From: Flemingiibacterium sp045632605
Lineage (GTDB): Bacteria; Bacillota; Clostridia; Oscillospirales; CAG-272
NCBI GenBank assembly: GCA_045632605.1
Contig: JAZQXA010000027.1
Location: forward strand, 1 to 12,657
Direction: 5' to 3'
DNA: 12,657 bases
In this document: positions 1 through 6,120 of the stretch, piece after piece
Layout of the letters: each line of letters starts with the position of its first letter
How positions within the stretch are numbered: the stretch's first letter is position 1
The notes under the pieces: generated by a model
Told to the model about the DNA's origin: nothing
The model's database searches: none
The model's input: only the letters and a program-made list of their open reading frames with translations
Translations under genes and position numbers: made by a program

Positions 1-1
1 A

Positions 2-691
2 AATTCTCACGACTGCGACTCATCCGGCAAGGTGCGCCCGTCCCTTATACTCCGATATATGCAGGAAACGGCAAATCTTCAGCTGCGCACGCTCGGTCCA
101 ACAACAGATGAGCTTATCCGCGAGGACCGTGCATTCATCCTGAGCCGTATAAATATGAGTATTTACGCCGACCTCCATGCATACGACAACATAACAGTAA
201 GCTCATGGGCATGCGAAAGCCGAGGTGTCAGCTTTAACCGCTGTTATCAGATAAGAAAGAACGGTGAGCTTATCGCCGAAGCCGCATCAGTGTGGGGACT
301 GATTGGCATTTCCGATAAAAAAATATACCGTGTTGAGGATGTCATACTTGGTTTCGACACCGATGAACCGCTCGAAATCGATGCACCTAAACGTGTACGC
401 ATTCCGCGCGATATTACACTTTCCCTCGTAGGCGAACGTCCGATTGTTTACAGCGATCTTGATATCAATCAGCATATGAATAACACAAATTATCCCGATA
501 TGTTCTGCGATTTTATCCCCGATGCCGTAAATAAACAGCTGCTCAATATCAGTATCAGCTTCGCCGGCGAAGCCAGGCTCGGTGAAACACTCAAGGTCTA
601 TATGAATCACAGCGACGGACAATACTATTTCCGTACAGTACGAAGCGACGGCACAGTAAATGTCGAAGCGGTAATAATGGTTGAAGATTAA
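2..691 (+). CDS. acyl-ACP thioesterase, 5' partial
   Basis: Hydrolyses acyl-ACP to release free fatty acids in the cytosol (family role; substrate chain length cannot be read here). The reading frame is open to the left edge: codons from position 2 read NSHDCDSSGK before the GTG at 32, and this DCD..GK followed by RPSLILRYMQETA is the usual N-terminal hotdog signature, so the GTG at 32 is not the true start and only the first few residues are missing. The second hotdog domain begins near base 420. SDLDINQHMNNTNY at 452-493 matches the conserved catalytic loop, with Asn at 467-469 and His at 473-475. About 230 codons remain, close to the usual 240-250 of bacterial members. No terminator is visible between its TAA and the next promoter, so some read-through into the next unit is possible. 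Family assignment is firm; the physiological substrate is not known. Confidence 0.9.
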   Translation, partial: NSHDCDSSGKVRPSLILRYMQETANLQLRTLGPTTDELIREDRAFILSRINMSIYADLHAYDNITVSSWACESRGVSFNRCYQIRKNGELIAEAASVWGLIGISDKKIYRVEDVILGFDTDEPLEIDAPKRVRIPRDITLSLVGERPIVYSDLDINQHMNNTNYPDMFCDFIPDAVNKQLLNISISFAGEARLGETLKVYMNHSDGQYYFRTVRSDGTVNVEAVIMVED

Positions 692-723
692 CGCATATTT
701 TCCATAACAACCGCAAAAGTTGC

Positions 724-752
724 TTGACAAAATGAAATTTGTGTGGTATACT
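724..752 (+). promoter_or_regulatory. sigma-A promoter of the ECF transporter-kinase operon
   Basis: TTGACA at 724-729, a 17-nt spacer, and TATACT at 747-752, with TG one base upstream of the -10 (744-745, extended -10). This is a near-consensus strong promoter. The start of transcription should fall near 758-760, giving a leader of about 128 nt before the ATG at 888. A consensus promoter feeding a terminator-bearing leader suggests that the control lies in the leader and not in initiation. Confidence 0.85.
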
Positions 753-762
753 GTAAAAAAAT

Positions 763-780
763 GCGGCACGAAGCCGCAAA
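763..780 (+). repeat. 18-nt palindromic repeat, copy 1 (in the leader)
   Basis: GCGGCACGAAGCCGCAAA, a 5-bp perfect hairpin GCGGC/GCCGC with loop ACGAA. The same 18 bases occur exactly at 1592-1609. Here the copy lies at the very start of the predicted transcript. It may be a small dispersed palindromic element, or simply a stable 5' hairpin. Confidence 0.6.
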
Positions 781-825
781 CCTCCGCCAAGCGGAAATCT
801 TACAATAATTAATTATAATACCATG

Positions 826-876
826 AAGGTATCGGCGGCGACTGTAAAGGCTCACCGCCAGATGCCTTATTTTTTT
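826..876 (+). terminator. intrinsic terminator inside the leader (attenuator)
   Basis: The left arm AAGGTATCGGCGG (826-838) pairs with CCGCC (855-859) and GATGCCTT (861-868), with only A860 bulged and one G-U pair, giving a 13-bp stem. The loop is 16 nt (839-854). It is followed directly by ATTTTTTT (869-876). It ends just before the Shine-Dalgarno sequence of the transporter gene, so it would stop transcription before the first codon. Its left arm overlaps hairpin C and the GGCGG that can pair upstream, which is the expected arrangement for a terminator/antiterminator switch. Confidence 0.8.
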
Positions 877-877
877 A

Positions 878-883
878 GAGGTT
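878..883 (+). promoter_or_regulatory. ribosome binding site that can be sequestered
   Basis: GAGGTT lies six bases before the ATG at 888 (counted from the end of GAGG). It is an exact complement of AACCTC at 779-784 at the start of the leader, a possible long-range stem that would hide the site in full-length transcripts. Confidence 0.6.
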
Positions 884-887
884 CATT

Positions 888-1427
888 ATGAAAAAATCTA
901 ACCGTACAATCGTCCGCACTCTTGCCTTTGCCGCAATGTGCCTTGCACTTGCTCTGGTTCTTCCCTTTTTGACCGGTCAGATTCCCGAAATCGGTCAGGC
1001 ACTTTCTCCCATGCATATTCCCGCTCTGCTCTGCGGCTTCATCTGCGGCCCCATCTGGGGACTCATAGTCGGATTTGTTGCCCCACTTCTCCGCAGTGCC
1101 ATTTTCAGTATGCCGCCGTTCCCGACCGTTGCCCTGCCTATGGCATTTGAACTTGCAGTATACGGTCTCTCAACAGGCATTCTCTACCGCCTTATGCCTA
1201 AGAAAATCCCTTACATATATGTGTCGCTCATCGCTTCAATGCTTCTCGGAAGAATCGTTTGGGGTATCGTAAAATTTTTCATGAGCATTGCACAGGCAAG
1301 CGAATTTACGTTTAATGCATTCATCGCCGGTTCAATCCTTAACTCCATTCCCGGCATAATCTGCCATATAATCCTTGTTCCGATTATAGTTATCGCATTG
1401 AAGCGTGCAAAGCTGCTTAAGGAATAA
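888..1427 (+). CDS. ECF transporter S component (substrate-binding membrane subunit)
   Basis: A 179-residue membrane protein of the energy-coupling factor type, which binds a vitamin or related small molecule and works with a shared EcfT and two ATPases (absent here, so presumably encoded elsewhere, as in group II systems). It has about six hydrophobic segments: near residues 8-28, 42-56, 57-72, 80-100, 111-135 and 145-172. The first segment contains an AxxxA pattern (A16-A20), the kind of small-residue face through which S components contact EcfT. MHIPALLCGFICGP and LPMAFELAVYGL resemble S components that are often annotated as pantothenate-type or of unknown substrate; I cannot fix the substrate. 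The ATG at 888 follows GAGG at 878-881. It is preceded by the attenuator leader and followed after one base by the kinase gene, which suggests regulated uptake coupled to phosphorylation. Confidence 0.85.
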   Translation: MKKSNRTIVRTLAFAAMCLALALVLPFLTGQIPEIGQALSPMHIPALLCGFICGPIWGLIVGFVAPLLRSAIFSMPPFPTVALPMAFELAVYGLSTGILYRLMPKKIPYIYVSLIASMLLGRIVWGIVKFFMSIAQASEFTFNAFIAGSILNSIPGIICHIILVPIIVIALKRAKLLKE

Positions 1428-1428
1428 T

Positions 1429-2499
1429 ATGACCGAAATCATCAAAAGTCACGCAAAAAAATATCCGTTAATGCAGCCAACAGATGCAGTAAAACTAATC
1501 TATCAAGCAACCTTCGGCGGCGGACACCTCATAAGAAGTGAGGAATCCGCACTCGAAAATTTGCGTTCGGAATATGCGTCACTTTCACACAGCGGCACGA
1601 AGCCGCAAATTGAATCACTGGGCGAAACATCACGAATATACCTTGATGCCGAATTAAGCGAAAACGACCTTTTCCTAATTGCAAAAATATTCTGCGCTTC
1701 GGCGAAGCATTACTGTGTCGGTTATACTTCTGCCGATGACGGTGCAAAATCGCGTTTTCATAGCCGTTTGTCACTTCTTCGAGAGCTATGTAATGACGGT
1801 AAATTTTCATTTTCCGTTTCGGAGCTTGACGAATATCTGACCTCATACTCTGCATCGAATTATCCGCCGGTAAGCCATAGCGAAATATACCGAACCGCAT
1901 ATAAGCCTGCGTATCGCGTAATCGACAGCCGCTATGCGCGCCTTCTCGATTCTCTGAAAACAATCTCCACAGCACTAAAAACCGCCAATGAACGTATTGT
2001 AATCGCAATCGACGGAAAATGCGCATCGGGAAAAACCACCGCCGCAGAATTAATATGTGAAATTTTCGGCGGCGAAATAATCCATATGGACGACTTCTTC
2101 CTGCCGCCGCAAATGCGAAGTTCCGACCGTTTTTCCGAAATCGGCGGCAATATCCACCGCGAACGCTTTATCGAGGAAGTTCTCCCTAATTTAAAAAACA
2201 ATCAATCATTCACCTACCGCAAATTTGACTGTTCAAAAATGTCGTATTCAGATATTCCGTGTCAGATTTCCGCCAGAGGCTTGATAATATGCGAAGGCTC
2301 ATATTCTCTCCATCCGTCATTCGGAAAATACTATGACATCGCAATTTTCTCCGACATCGACAGCAGTGAACAAATCCGACGTATCAGAAACCGAAACGGC
2401 GAATATATGTTAAATCGATTCACGGGCGAATGGATACCAATGGAAAACAAATACTTCGATGCTTTTGCTATAAAATCAAAGTGCAGTCACATCATATAA
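1429..2499 (+). CDS. uridine kinase-like P-loop kinase with unknown N-terminal domain
   Basis: A 356-residue two-domain protein. The C-terminal half (about 185-356) is a P-loop kinase of the uridine kinase/phosphoribulokinase/pantothenate kinase (CoaA) group: Walker A GKCASGKT at 196-203, MDDFF at 220-224, ICEGSY at 287-292, and an Arg-rich lid RRIRNRNG at 317-324 followed by WIPMENKYFDAF. The N-terminal ~165 residues, with YPLMQPTDAVKLIYQ at 12-26 and FGGGHLI at 29-35, form a domain I have met only in uncharacterised Firmicutes proteins. I chose ATG 1429 over the in-frame GTG at 1405 because AAGGAA at 1419-1424 is well placed and the ATG sits one base after the transporter stop, which implies translational coupling. 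The phosphate acceptor is unknown; the neighbour suggests the substrate of the S component. Residues 54-61 (HSGTKPQI) are partly encoded by the palindromic repeat at 1592. Confidence 0.8.
   Translation: MTEIIKSHAKKYPLMQPTDAVKLIYQATFGGGHLIRSEESALENLRSEYASLSHSGTKPQIESLGETSRIYLDAELSENDLFLIAKIFCASAKHYCVGYTSADDGAKSRFHSRLSLLRELCNDGKFSFSVSELDEYLTSYSASNYPPVSHSEIYRTAYKPAYRVIDSRYARLLDSLKTISTALKTANERIVIAIDGKCASGKTTAAELICEIFGGEIIHMDDFFLPPQMRSSDRFSEIGGNIHRERFIEEVLPNLKNNQSFTYRKFDCSKMSYSDIPCQISARGLIICEGSYSLHPSFGKYYDIAIFSDIDSSEQIRRIRNRNGEYMLNRFTGEWIPMENKYFDAFAIKSKCSHII
1592..1609 (+). repeat. 18-nt palindromic repeat, copy 2 (inside the kinase gene)
   Basis: Exact copy of the 18 bases at 763-780. It is 18 bp long, hence frame-neutral, and encodes part of SGTKPQ in what looks like a loop of the N-terminal domain. 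An in-frame insertion of a small mobile palindrome would explain it; chance identity of an 18-mer in 12.7 kb is unlikely, although the palindrome reduces its information content. Confidence 0.6.
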
Positions 2500-2515
2500 C
2501 ACACCATAAACAAAC

Positions 2516-2548
2516 AAAACCGGAGCAGTAAATCACTGCTCCGGTTTT
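2516..2548. terminator. bidirectional intrinsic terminator between convergent genes
   Basis: A perfect 14-bp stem, AAAACCGGAGCAGT (2516-2529) with ACTGCTCCGGTTTT (2535-2548), and loop AAATC. A-runs on one side and T-runs on the other let it work on both strands. It lies between the kinase stop (2499, plus) and the epimerase stop (2556, minus), ending both transcripts. Confidence 0.9.
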
Positions 2549-2555
2549 ATATTTA

Positions 2556-3443
2556 TCAGTCAATAACCTTAACCTTGTAGCCAACCGAATATTCGCCGCC
2601 AACGGGAAGATTGATTGCATAAGGCTTGTCCTCAAAGTTGCCGCTTTCATCGAGATGTGCCGGAAGTCCGTTCCAGGGCTCAAGGCAAACAAACGGCGCC
2701 TGCTTCTTGGGAGGAGTCCAAACGCCGAGCGCATCAAATCCTGTGAAGTCAAACTCAATACCCTTTCCGGTAACCTTATGTACGAGCTTCACCTTACGGC
2801 TCTGGAGCTTCTTTGTGAGAAGCACGTCAACATCATAGTCATCGTGACAAAGATCCCACTCGTTTGTGTTCTTTAACTTGTCAACAATTGGAAGCGACGC
2901 ATCAATGTAGCCACCGCCGTAATTAGTGGTGTAAATAACATCCTCGTTTTCAACCTTTTCGAAAACAAGCTTGTAGTCGGAAAATTTTTCGCCGTCGTTC
3001 ATCGGGCAGCGGAAGCCGGGATGACCGCCGATGCAGAACCAGATCGGCTTGTTGTCTGTGTTTGTAACCTTAAATGTAGTGGTAAATCCTTCGTCGGTAA
3101 TCTTGTGTGTTACGATAAGGCTAAAGCTGTAAGGATAAAGCTTCTTTGTTTCTTCATTGTCGCGAAGCTCATATACAAGAGTGTCTGCACTGCTGTCGAT
3201 AAGAGTGAATTCTTTCTTTCTCGCAAAACCGTGCTTTGCAAGCGGATATGCAACTCCCTCAAATTTTACACTGCTGTCAATAGTTGAGCCAACTGTCGGG
3301 AAAAGTACCGGTGTGTGGCTTGCCCAATATTCCGGAATACCCTCCCACACATATTCTTTTCCATCGAGCTTATAAGAAATAAGCTCACCGCCGAGTGTGG
3401 AACAAACCGCACTTGCACGGGCTGTTTTAATTTCGCTGTTCAT
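2556..3443 (-). CDS. aldose 1-epimerase family protein (LacX type)
   Basis: Likely interconverts alpha and beta anomers of a hexose or related sugar in the cytosol. The 295 residues fit the galactose mutarotase superfamily, closest in style to the LacX-like branch: HGFAR with His71, GGHPGF with His141, and CLEPWNG with Glu255 correspond to the two conserved histidines and the catalytic base of the family. FPTVGS (48-53) and the C-terminal LPVGGEYSVGYKVKV strand are also usual. There is no signal peptide. The ATG at 3441-3443 has AAAGGAA about nine bases upstream. It is a monocistronic unit: the ftsH terminator lies upstream and the bidirectional terminator downstream. I see no convincing promoter in the short upstream gap. 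LacX-like members often have unknown sugar specificity, so the exact substrate is open. Confidence 0.88.
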   Translation of the reverse strand: MNSEIKTARASAVCSTLGGELISYKLDGKEYVWEGIPEYWASHTPVLFPTVGSTIDSSVKFEGVAYPLAKHGFARKKEFTLIDSSADTLVYELRDNEETKKLYPYSFSLIVTHKITDEGFTTTFKVTNTDNKPIWFCIGGHPGFRCPMNDGEKFSDYKLVFEKVENEDVIYTTNYGGGYIDASLPIVDKLKNTNEWDLCHDDYDVDVLLTKKLQSRKVKLVHKVTGKGIEFDFTGFDALGVWTPPKKQAPFVCLEPWNGLPAHLDESGNFEDKPYAINLPVGGEYSVGYKVKVID

Positions 3444-3477
3444 AGTTGTAAATTCCTTTCAAAATTAATATTTTCAT

Positions 3478-3510
3478 ATAAAACCGGCGAGATGATTTCC
3501 CACCTCGCCG
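3478..3510 (-). terminator. intrinsic terminator after ftsH
   Basis: On the minus strand CGGCGAGGTG pairs with CATCTCGCCG (10 bp, one G-U; plus-strand arms 3485-3494 and 3501-3510) around a 6-nt loop, followed by GTTTTAT. It lies 10 bases past the ftsH stop and closes the seven-gene run. Confidence 0.85.
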
Positions 3511-3520
3511 ATATAATTAC

Positions 3521-5521
3521 TTATTCTTTCGTCCGCGGGGGAAAATCGTTGTTGTCACGGTTGTTCTGTACAGCTCTTGCAGCTTCTTCAGCCTCGCGGA
3601 TAATTCTTGCATCCTCATCCGCTTTAGCCTTTTCGCTGTTTTCCTTTGCACTCTTACGCTTCTTTTCAGCAGCCATTTCTTCGAGTTCTTCGATAGTAGG
3701 CTCGCCCTCCATAGCAGCCTTGAACTGATCCTCGTCCATGACCTCATTCTTCTGGAGGAACTCTGCCACAAAATGAAGCTTGTTTATATTATCCGAGAGA
3801 ATCTTCATCGCTGTATTGTAAGCCGCGTTGATAATACCTTTTATCTCATTGTCAATGAGAGTTGCGGTATCCTCGGAATAATTGCGCGAGTTATTGAAAT
3901 CTCTGCCGAGGAAAACCTCATCGCTTCCGTGCTCCGAGCCGTAAACTATCGGTCCGAGCATATCGCTCATACCGTAGCGTGTAACCATATTACGTGCAAT
4001 ATTGGTAGCTCTCTGAATATCATTCGAAGCACCGGTGCAGATATCGCCGATGATCAGCTTTTCCGCAACACGTCCGCCAAGCAGAGATGCAATTTCGTTT
4101 TCCATGTCGCTCTTTGACATATGCGCTCTGTCTTCAATCGGAAGCGGAAGTGTATATCCCGCCGCGCGTCCTGCCGGAATAATCGAGATTTGATGAACCG
4201 ATGTGTTCGGCTGAAGCAGCTTCATAACAATTGCGTGACCTGCTTCGTGATAAGCGGTGATACGCTTGTCATCCTTGTGAACGACCTTCGACTTTTTGTT
4301 CGGGCCAACGATAACCTTTATGGTTGCTTCCTCAAGATCTTCCATACCAATAAGGCTCTTGTTCTTACGTGCCGCAAGAAGTGCCGCTTCGTTAAGGAGA
4401 TTTTCAAGATCCGCACCGGTAAATCCAACTGTGGTCTTTGCAAGTGACGAAAGATCAACATCCGCCTCAAAAGGCTTGCCCTTTGCATGAACTGCGAGAA
4501 TTTCCTCGCGGCCCTTCATATCGGGATAATTTACTGTAATCTGACGGTCAAAACGTCCGGGACGGAGGAGCGCAGGGTCGAGAATGTCAGGACGGTTTGT
4601 CGCCGCCATAACAATAACACCGTCGTTTCCGCCAAAGCCGTCCATCTCAACAAGAAGCTGGTTGAGCGTCTGCTCACGTTCATCGTGACCGCCGCCAAGA
4701 CCTGCACCGCGGTGACGTCCGACTGCGTCAATTTCGTCGATAAAGATTATGCTCGCCGGATTCTTCTTTGCCGTGTCGAAAAGGTCACGTACACGTGAAG
4801 CACCGACACCGACATACATTTCAACGAAGTCCGAACCGGATATCGAATAGAAGGGTACACCAGCTTCGCCGGCAACTGCCTTTGCGAGAAGTGTCTTACC
4901 CGTGCCGGGAGGGCCCATAAGAAGCACACCGTGAGGAATATGCGCCCCGAGCTTTGAAAATTTTGCAGGATCCTTTAAGAATTCAACAACCTCTTTAAGC
5001 TCTTCCTTTTCCTCGTCCGCACCGGCAACATCCTTGAAGAAAACCTTCTTCTTTTCGTCCGAGCCGAGCTTTGCACGGGCTTTTCCGAATCCACCGACCT
5101 TGCCGCCCTTGCCGCCTGCAGTCTGGTTCATAACGAATATCCAGAACACAATAAACAGCACTGCCAAAATTACATAAGGCAGCATACCAACCCACCACGG
5201 GATAACCTGCGGCTCGGAAATATTGTAGGATTCGATAATACCTTCCTCAAACTGTTCGTCGATTGTATCTCCGAACTGTCGCCAGAAAAGGTCAAGATCG
5301 CGAAGACCAAAGGTCACTATCTCATCATTCTGCTTTTGTATAGTAATCTTGTTGTTTTTATCGATTTCAAAAGCTTTTACCTGCTGCTCATAAAAAAGCT
5401 TGTCGATATCACTGTATATAACCTCGTCCCCCGGCTGCTTTCCGAAAAGAGTCGCAGTTGAAACAAGAATCAGACCGATAAGCACAACGTAGAAAATTAA
5501 AATTTTGTAGTTTGATTTCAT
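3521..5521 (-). CDS. ftsH: ATP-dependent zinc metalloprotease FtsH
   Basis: Membrane-anchored hexameric AAA protease that extracts and degrades misassembled membrane proteins and short-lived regulators. In 666 residues the expected order is present: TM1 (about 7-26), an extracytoplasmic FtsH domain, TM2 (about 112-131), the AAA module with Walker A GPPGTGKT (203-210), Walker B IIFIDEID (258-265) and arginine region RPGRFDR (320-326), then the protease with HEAGH (425-429) and a distal zinc-ligand Asp in SNDIQ (D501). The tail after about 605 is highly charged (EELEEMAAEKKRK..., Ala/Glu/Lys-rich) and probably disordered or coiled coil. The ATG follows AAAGG at a spacing of six bases. It lies 55 nt behind hpt in the conserved tilS-hpt-ftsH order, with a possible promoter of its own, and is the last gene of the run. 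All catalytic residues are intact. Confidence 0.97.
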   Translation of the reverse strand: MKSNYKILIFYVVLIGLILVSTATLFGKQPGDEVIYSDIDKLFYEQQVKAFEIDKNNKITIQKQNDEIVTFGLRDLDLFWRQFGDTIDEQFEEGIIESYNISEPQVIPWWVGMLPYVILAVLFIVFWIFVMNQTAGGKGGKVGGFGKARAKLGSDEKKKVFFKDVAGADEEKEELKEVVEFLKDPAKFSKLGAHIPHGVLLMGPPGTGKTLLAKAVAGEAGVPFYSISGSDFVEMYVGVGASRVRDLFDTAKKNPASIIFIDEIDAVGRHRGAGLGGGHDEREQTLNQLLVEMDGFGGNDGVIVMAATNRPDILDPALLRPGRFDRQITVNYPDMKGREEILAVHAKGKPFEADVDLSSLAKTTVGFTGADLENLLNEAALLAARKNKSLIGMEDLEEATIKVIVGPNKKSKVVHKDDKRITAYHEAGHAIVMKLLQPNTSVHQISIIPAGRAAGYTLPLPIEDRAHMSKSDMENEIASLLGGRVAEKLIIGDICTGASNDIQRATNIARNMVTRYGMSDMLGPIVYGSEHGSDEVFLGRDFNNSRNYSEDTATLIDNEIKGIINAAYNTAMKILSDNINKLHFVAEFLQKNEVMDEDQFKAAMEGEPTIEELEEMAAEKKRKSAKENSEKAKADEDARIIREAEEAARAVQNNRDNNDFPPRTKE

Positions 5522-5532
5522 TACTCACCTTT

Positions 5533-5546
5533 CCTCAATAATGAGG
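5533..5546 (-). other. small hairpin in front of the ftsH ribosome binding site
   Basis: CCTCA/TGAGG with a 4-nt loop directly abuts the AAAGG ribosome binding site of ftsH on the minus strand. A second AAGGAG-like sequence lies just upstream (5549-5554). It may affect ftsH translation or mRNA stability; no direct evidence. Confidence 0.4.
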
Positions 5547-5560
5547 TTCTCCTTGACTTG

Positions 5561-5590
5561 ATTATATCGCCCGAATTTATTTTTCGTAAA
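5561..5590 (-). promoter_or_regulatory. possible internal promoter for ftsH
   Basis: A consensus TATAAT on the minus strand (plus 5561-5566) with TTTACG (plus 5585-5590) 18 bases upstream; only four of six -35 bases match. It falls in the only gap of any size in the run (5522-5576) and would allow separate, for example stress-dependent, ftsH expression. Confidence 0.45.
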
Positions 5591-6119
5591 CTTCGGGTTT
5601 CAGAATGCCTATGTAAGGCAATGCTCTGTATTTTTCAGCAAAATCGAGTCCGTATCCGACAACGAACTCATCCGGAATAGATTTGCCGCAATAGTCCGGT
5701 GTAAACTCAACCTCTCTTCTCGAGGGCTTGTCGAGCATGGTCGCGGTTTTTACACTGTGTGCCCCTTTAAGCAGAAGATATTCAACAAGATATGAGAGCG
5801 TTTTTCCGCTGTCGATTATATCCTCAACAATGAGAATATCCGTTTCTGCAAGGTCCTTTCGGTGAAGGTCGAGCAAAATATTGACCGCACCGCTTGTTTT
5901 TGTGGCATTTCCGTAAGACGAAACCTTCATAAAATCTATCTCCACGGGTATCTTTATTTTTTTCATAAGATCGCCCATGAATACCACCGCACCCTTGAGA
6001 ATGCAAACGAGAAGCAAACGCTTTCCCTTATAGTCCTCGCTGATTTTATCGGCGATTCCGCTAACAATCTCATCAAGCTCTTTTTCGCTGACGAGAACAC
6101 TTTGAATGTCGTTAATCAT
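5577..6119 (-). CDS. hpt: hypoxanthine phosphoribosyltransferase
   Basis: Joins hypoxanthine (and usually guanine) to PRPP, giving IMP or GMP in purine salvage. The 180 residues match the bacterial type I phosphoribosyltransferase length. The PRPP loop ILIVEDIIDSGKT is at 95-107, the LKG pyrophosphate loop at 41-43, K131 in LDKPSRR is at the purine-contact position, and FVVGYGLDF with D159 leads into the C-terminal KYRALPYIG. The ATG lies one base after the tilS stop, with GGAG from the end of tilS as ribosome binding site, so the two are probably translationally coupled. In Bacillus the tilS-hprT-ftsH order is the same, and TilS and HprT have been reported to act together on ftsH expression there; whether that applies here is unknown. 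Confidence 0.96.
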   Translation of the reverse strand: MINDIQSVLVSEKELDEIVSGIADKISEDYKGKRLLLVCILKGAVVFMGDLMKKIKIPVEIDFMKVSSYGNATKTSGAVNILLDLHRKDLAETDILIVEDIIDSGKTLSYLVEYLLLKGAHSVKTATMLDKPSRREVEFTPDYCGKSIPDEFVVGYGLDFAEKYRALPYIGILKPEVYEK

Positions 6120-6120
6120 T

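Larger units (their letters stand above)
753..887 (+). ncRNA. structured 5' leader, candidate riboswitch or attenuator, class unassigned
   Basis: The leader folds into alternative structures that can be read by eye. Hairpin A is GCGGC/GCCGC (763-777). Hairpin B is TCCGC/GCGGA (783-795). Hairpin C is ATACC/GGTAT (818-832), and its right arm is part of the terminator's left arm. CCGCC at 784-788 is complementary to GGCGG at 834-838, which the terminator also needs, so an antiterminator made of this pairing around hairpin C would exclude the terminator. AACCTC at 779-784 is complementary to GAGGTT at 878-883, which holds the Shine-Dalgarno sequence, so translation may be controlled too. I do not recognise conserved TPP, FMN, THF, preQ1, T-box or full cobalamin motifs. 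The architecture is seen in the sequence; ligand control is inference. Confidence 0.65.

Noticed and set aside
32..691. GTG at 32 as the start of the thioesterase
   Set aside because: The frame is open to the window edge and upstream codons encode conserved N-terminal residues (DCD..GK); the gene is truncated by the window.
287..790. Long open frame on the minus strand opposite the thioesterase, and many similar frames elsewhere
   Set aside because: They are antisense shadows of well-supported genes, Cys/Tyr/Arg-rich, with no family resemblance and no ribosome binding sites.
834..870. GACTGTAA and GCCAGATGCC in the leader recall parts of the cobalamin riboswitch.
   Set aside because: The conserved GGTGAAA..CC loop and a proper B12 box are missing, and these bases are better explained as the loop and right arm of the intrinsic terminator.
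753..887. T-box, TPP, FMN or THF riboswitch
   Set aside because: No AGGGTGG-type T-box bulge, no CTGAGA/ACCTGAT pair for TPP, no AGGGGCAGGGTG start for FMN, and no THF core motifs were found.
1405..1428. Earlier GTG start for the kinase overlapping the transporter gene
   Set aside because: ATG 1429 has a well-placed AAGGAA and sits one base after the transporter stop; the extra eight residues do not resemble the domain start.
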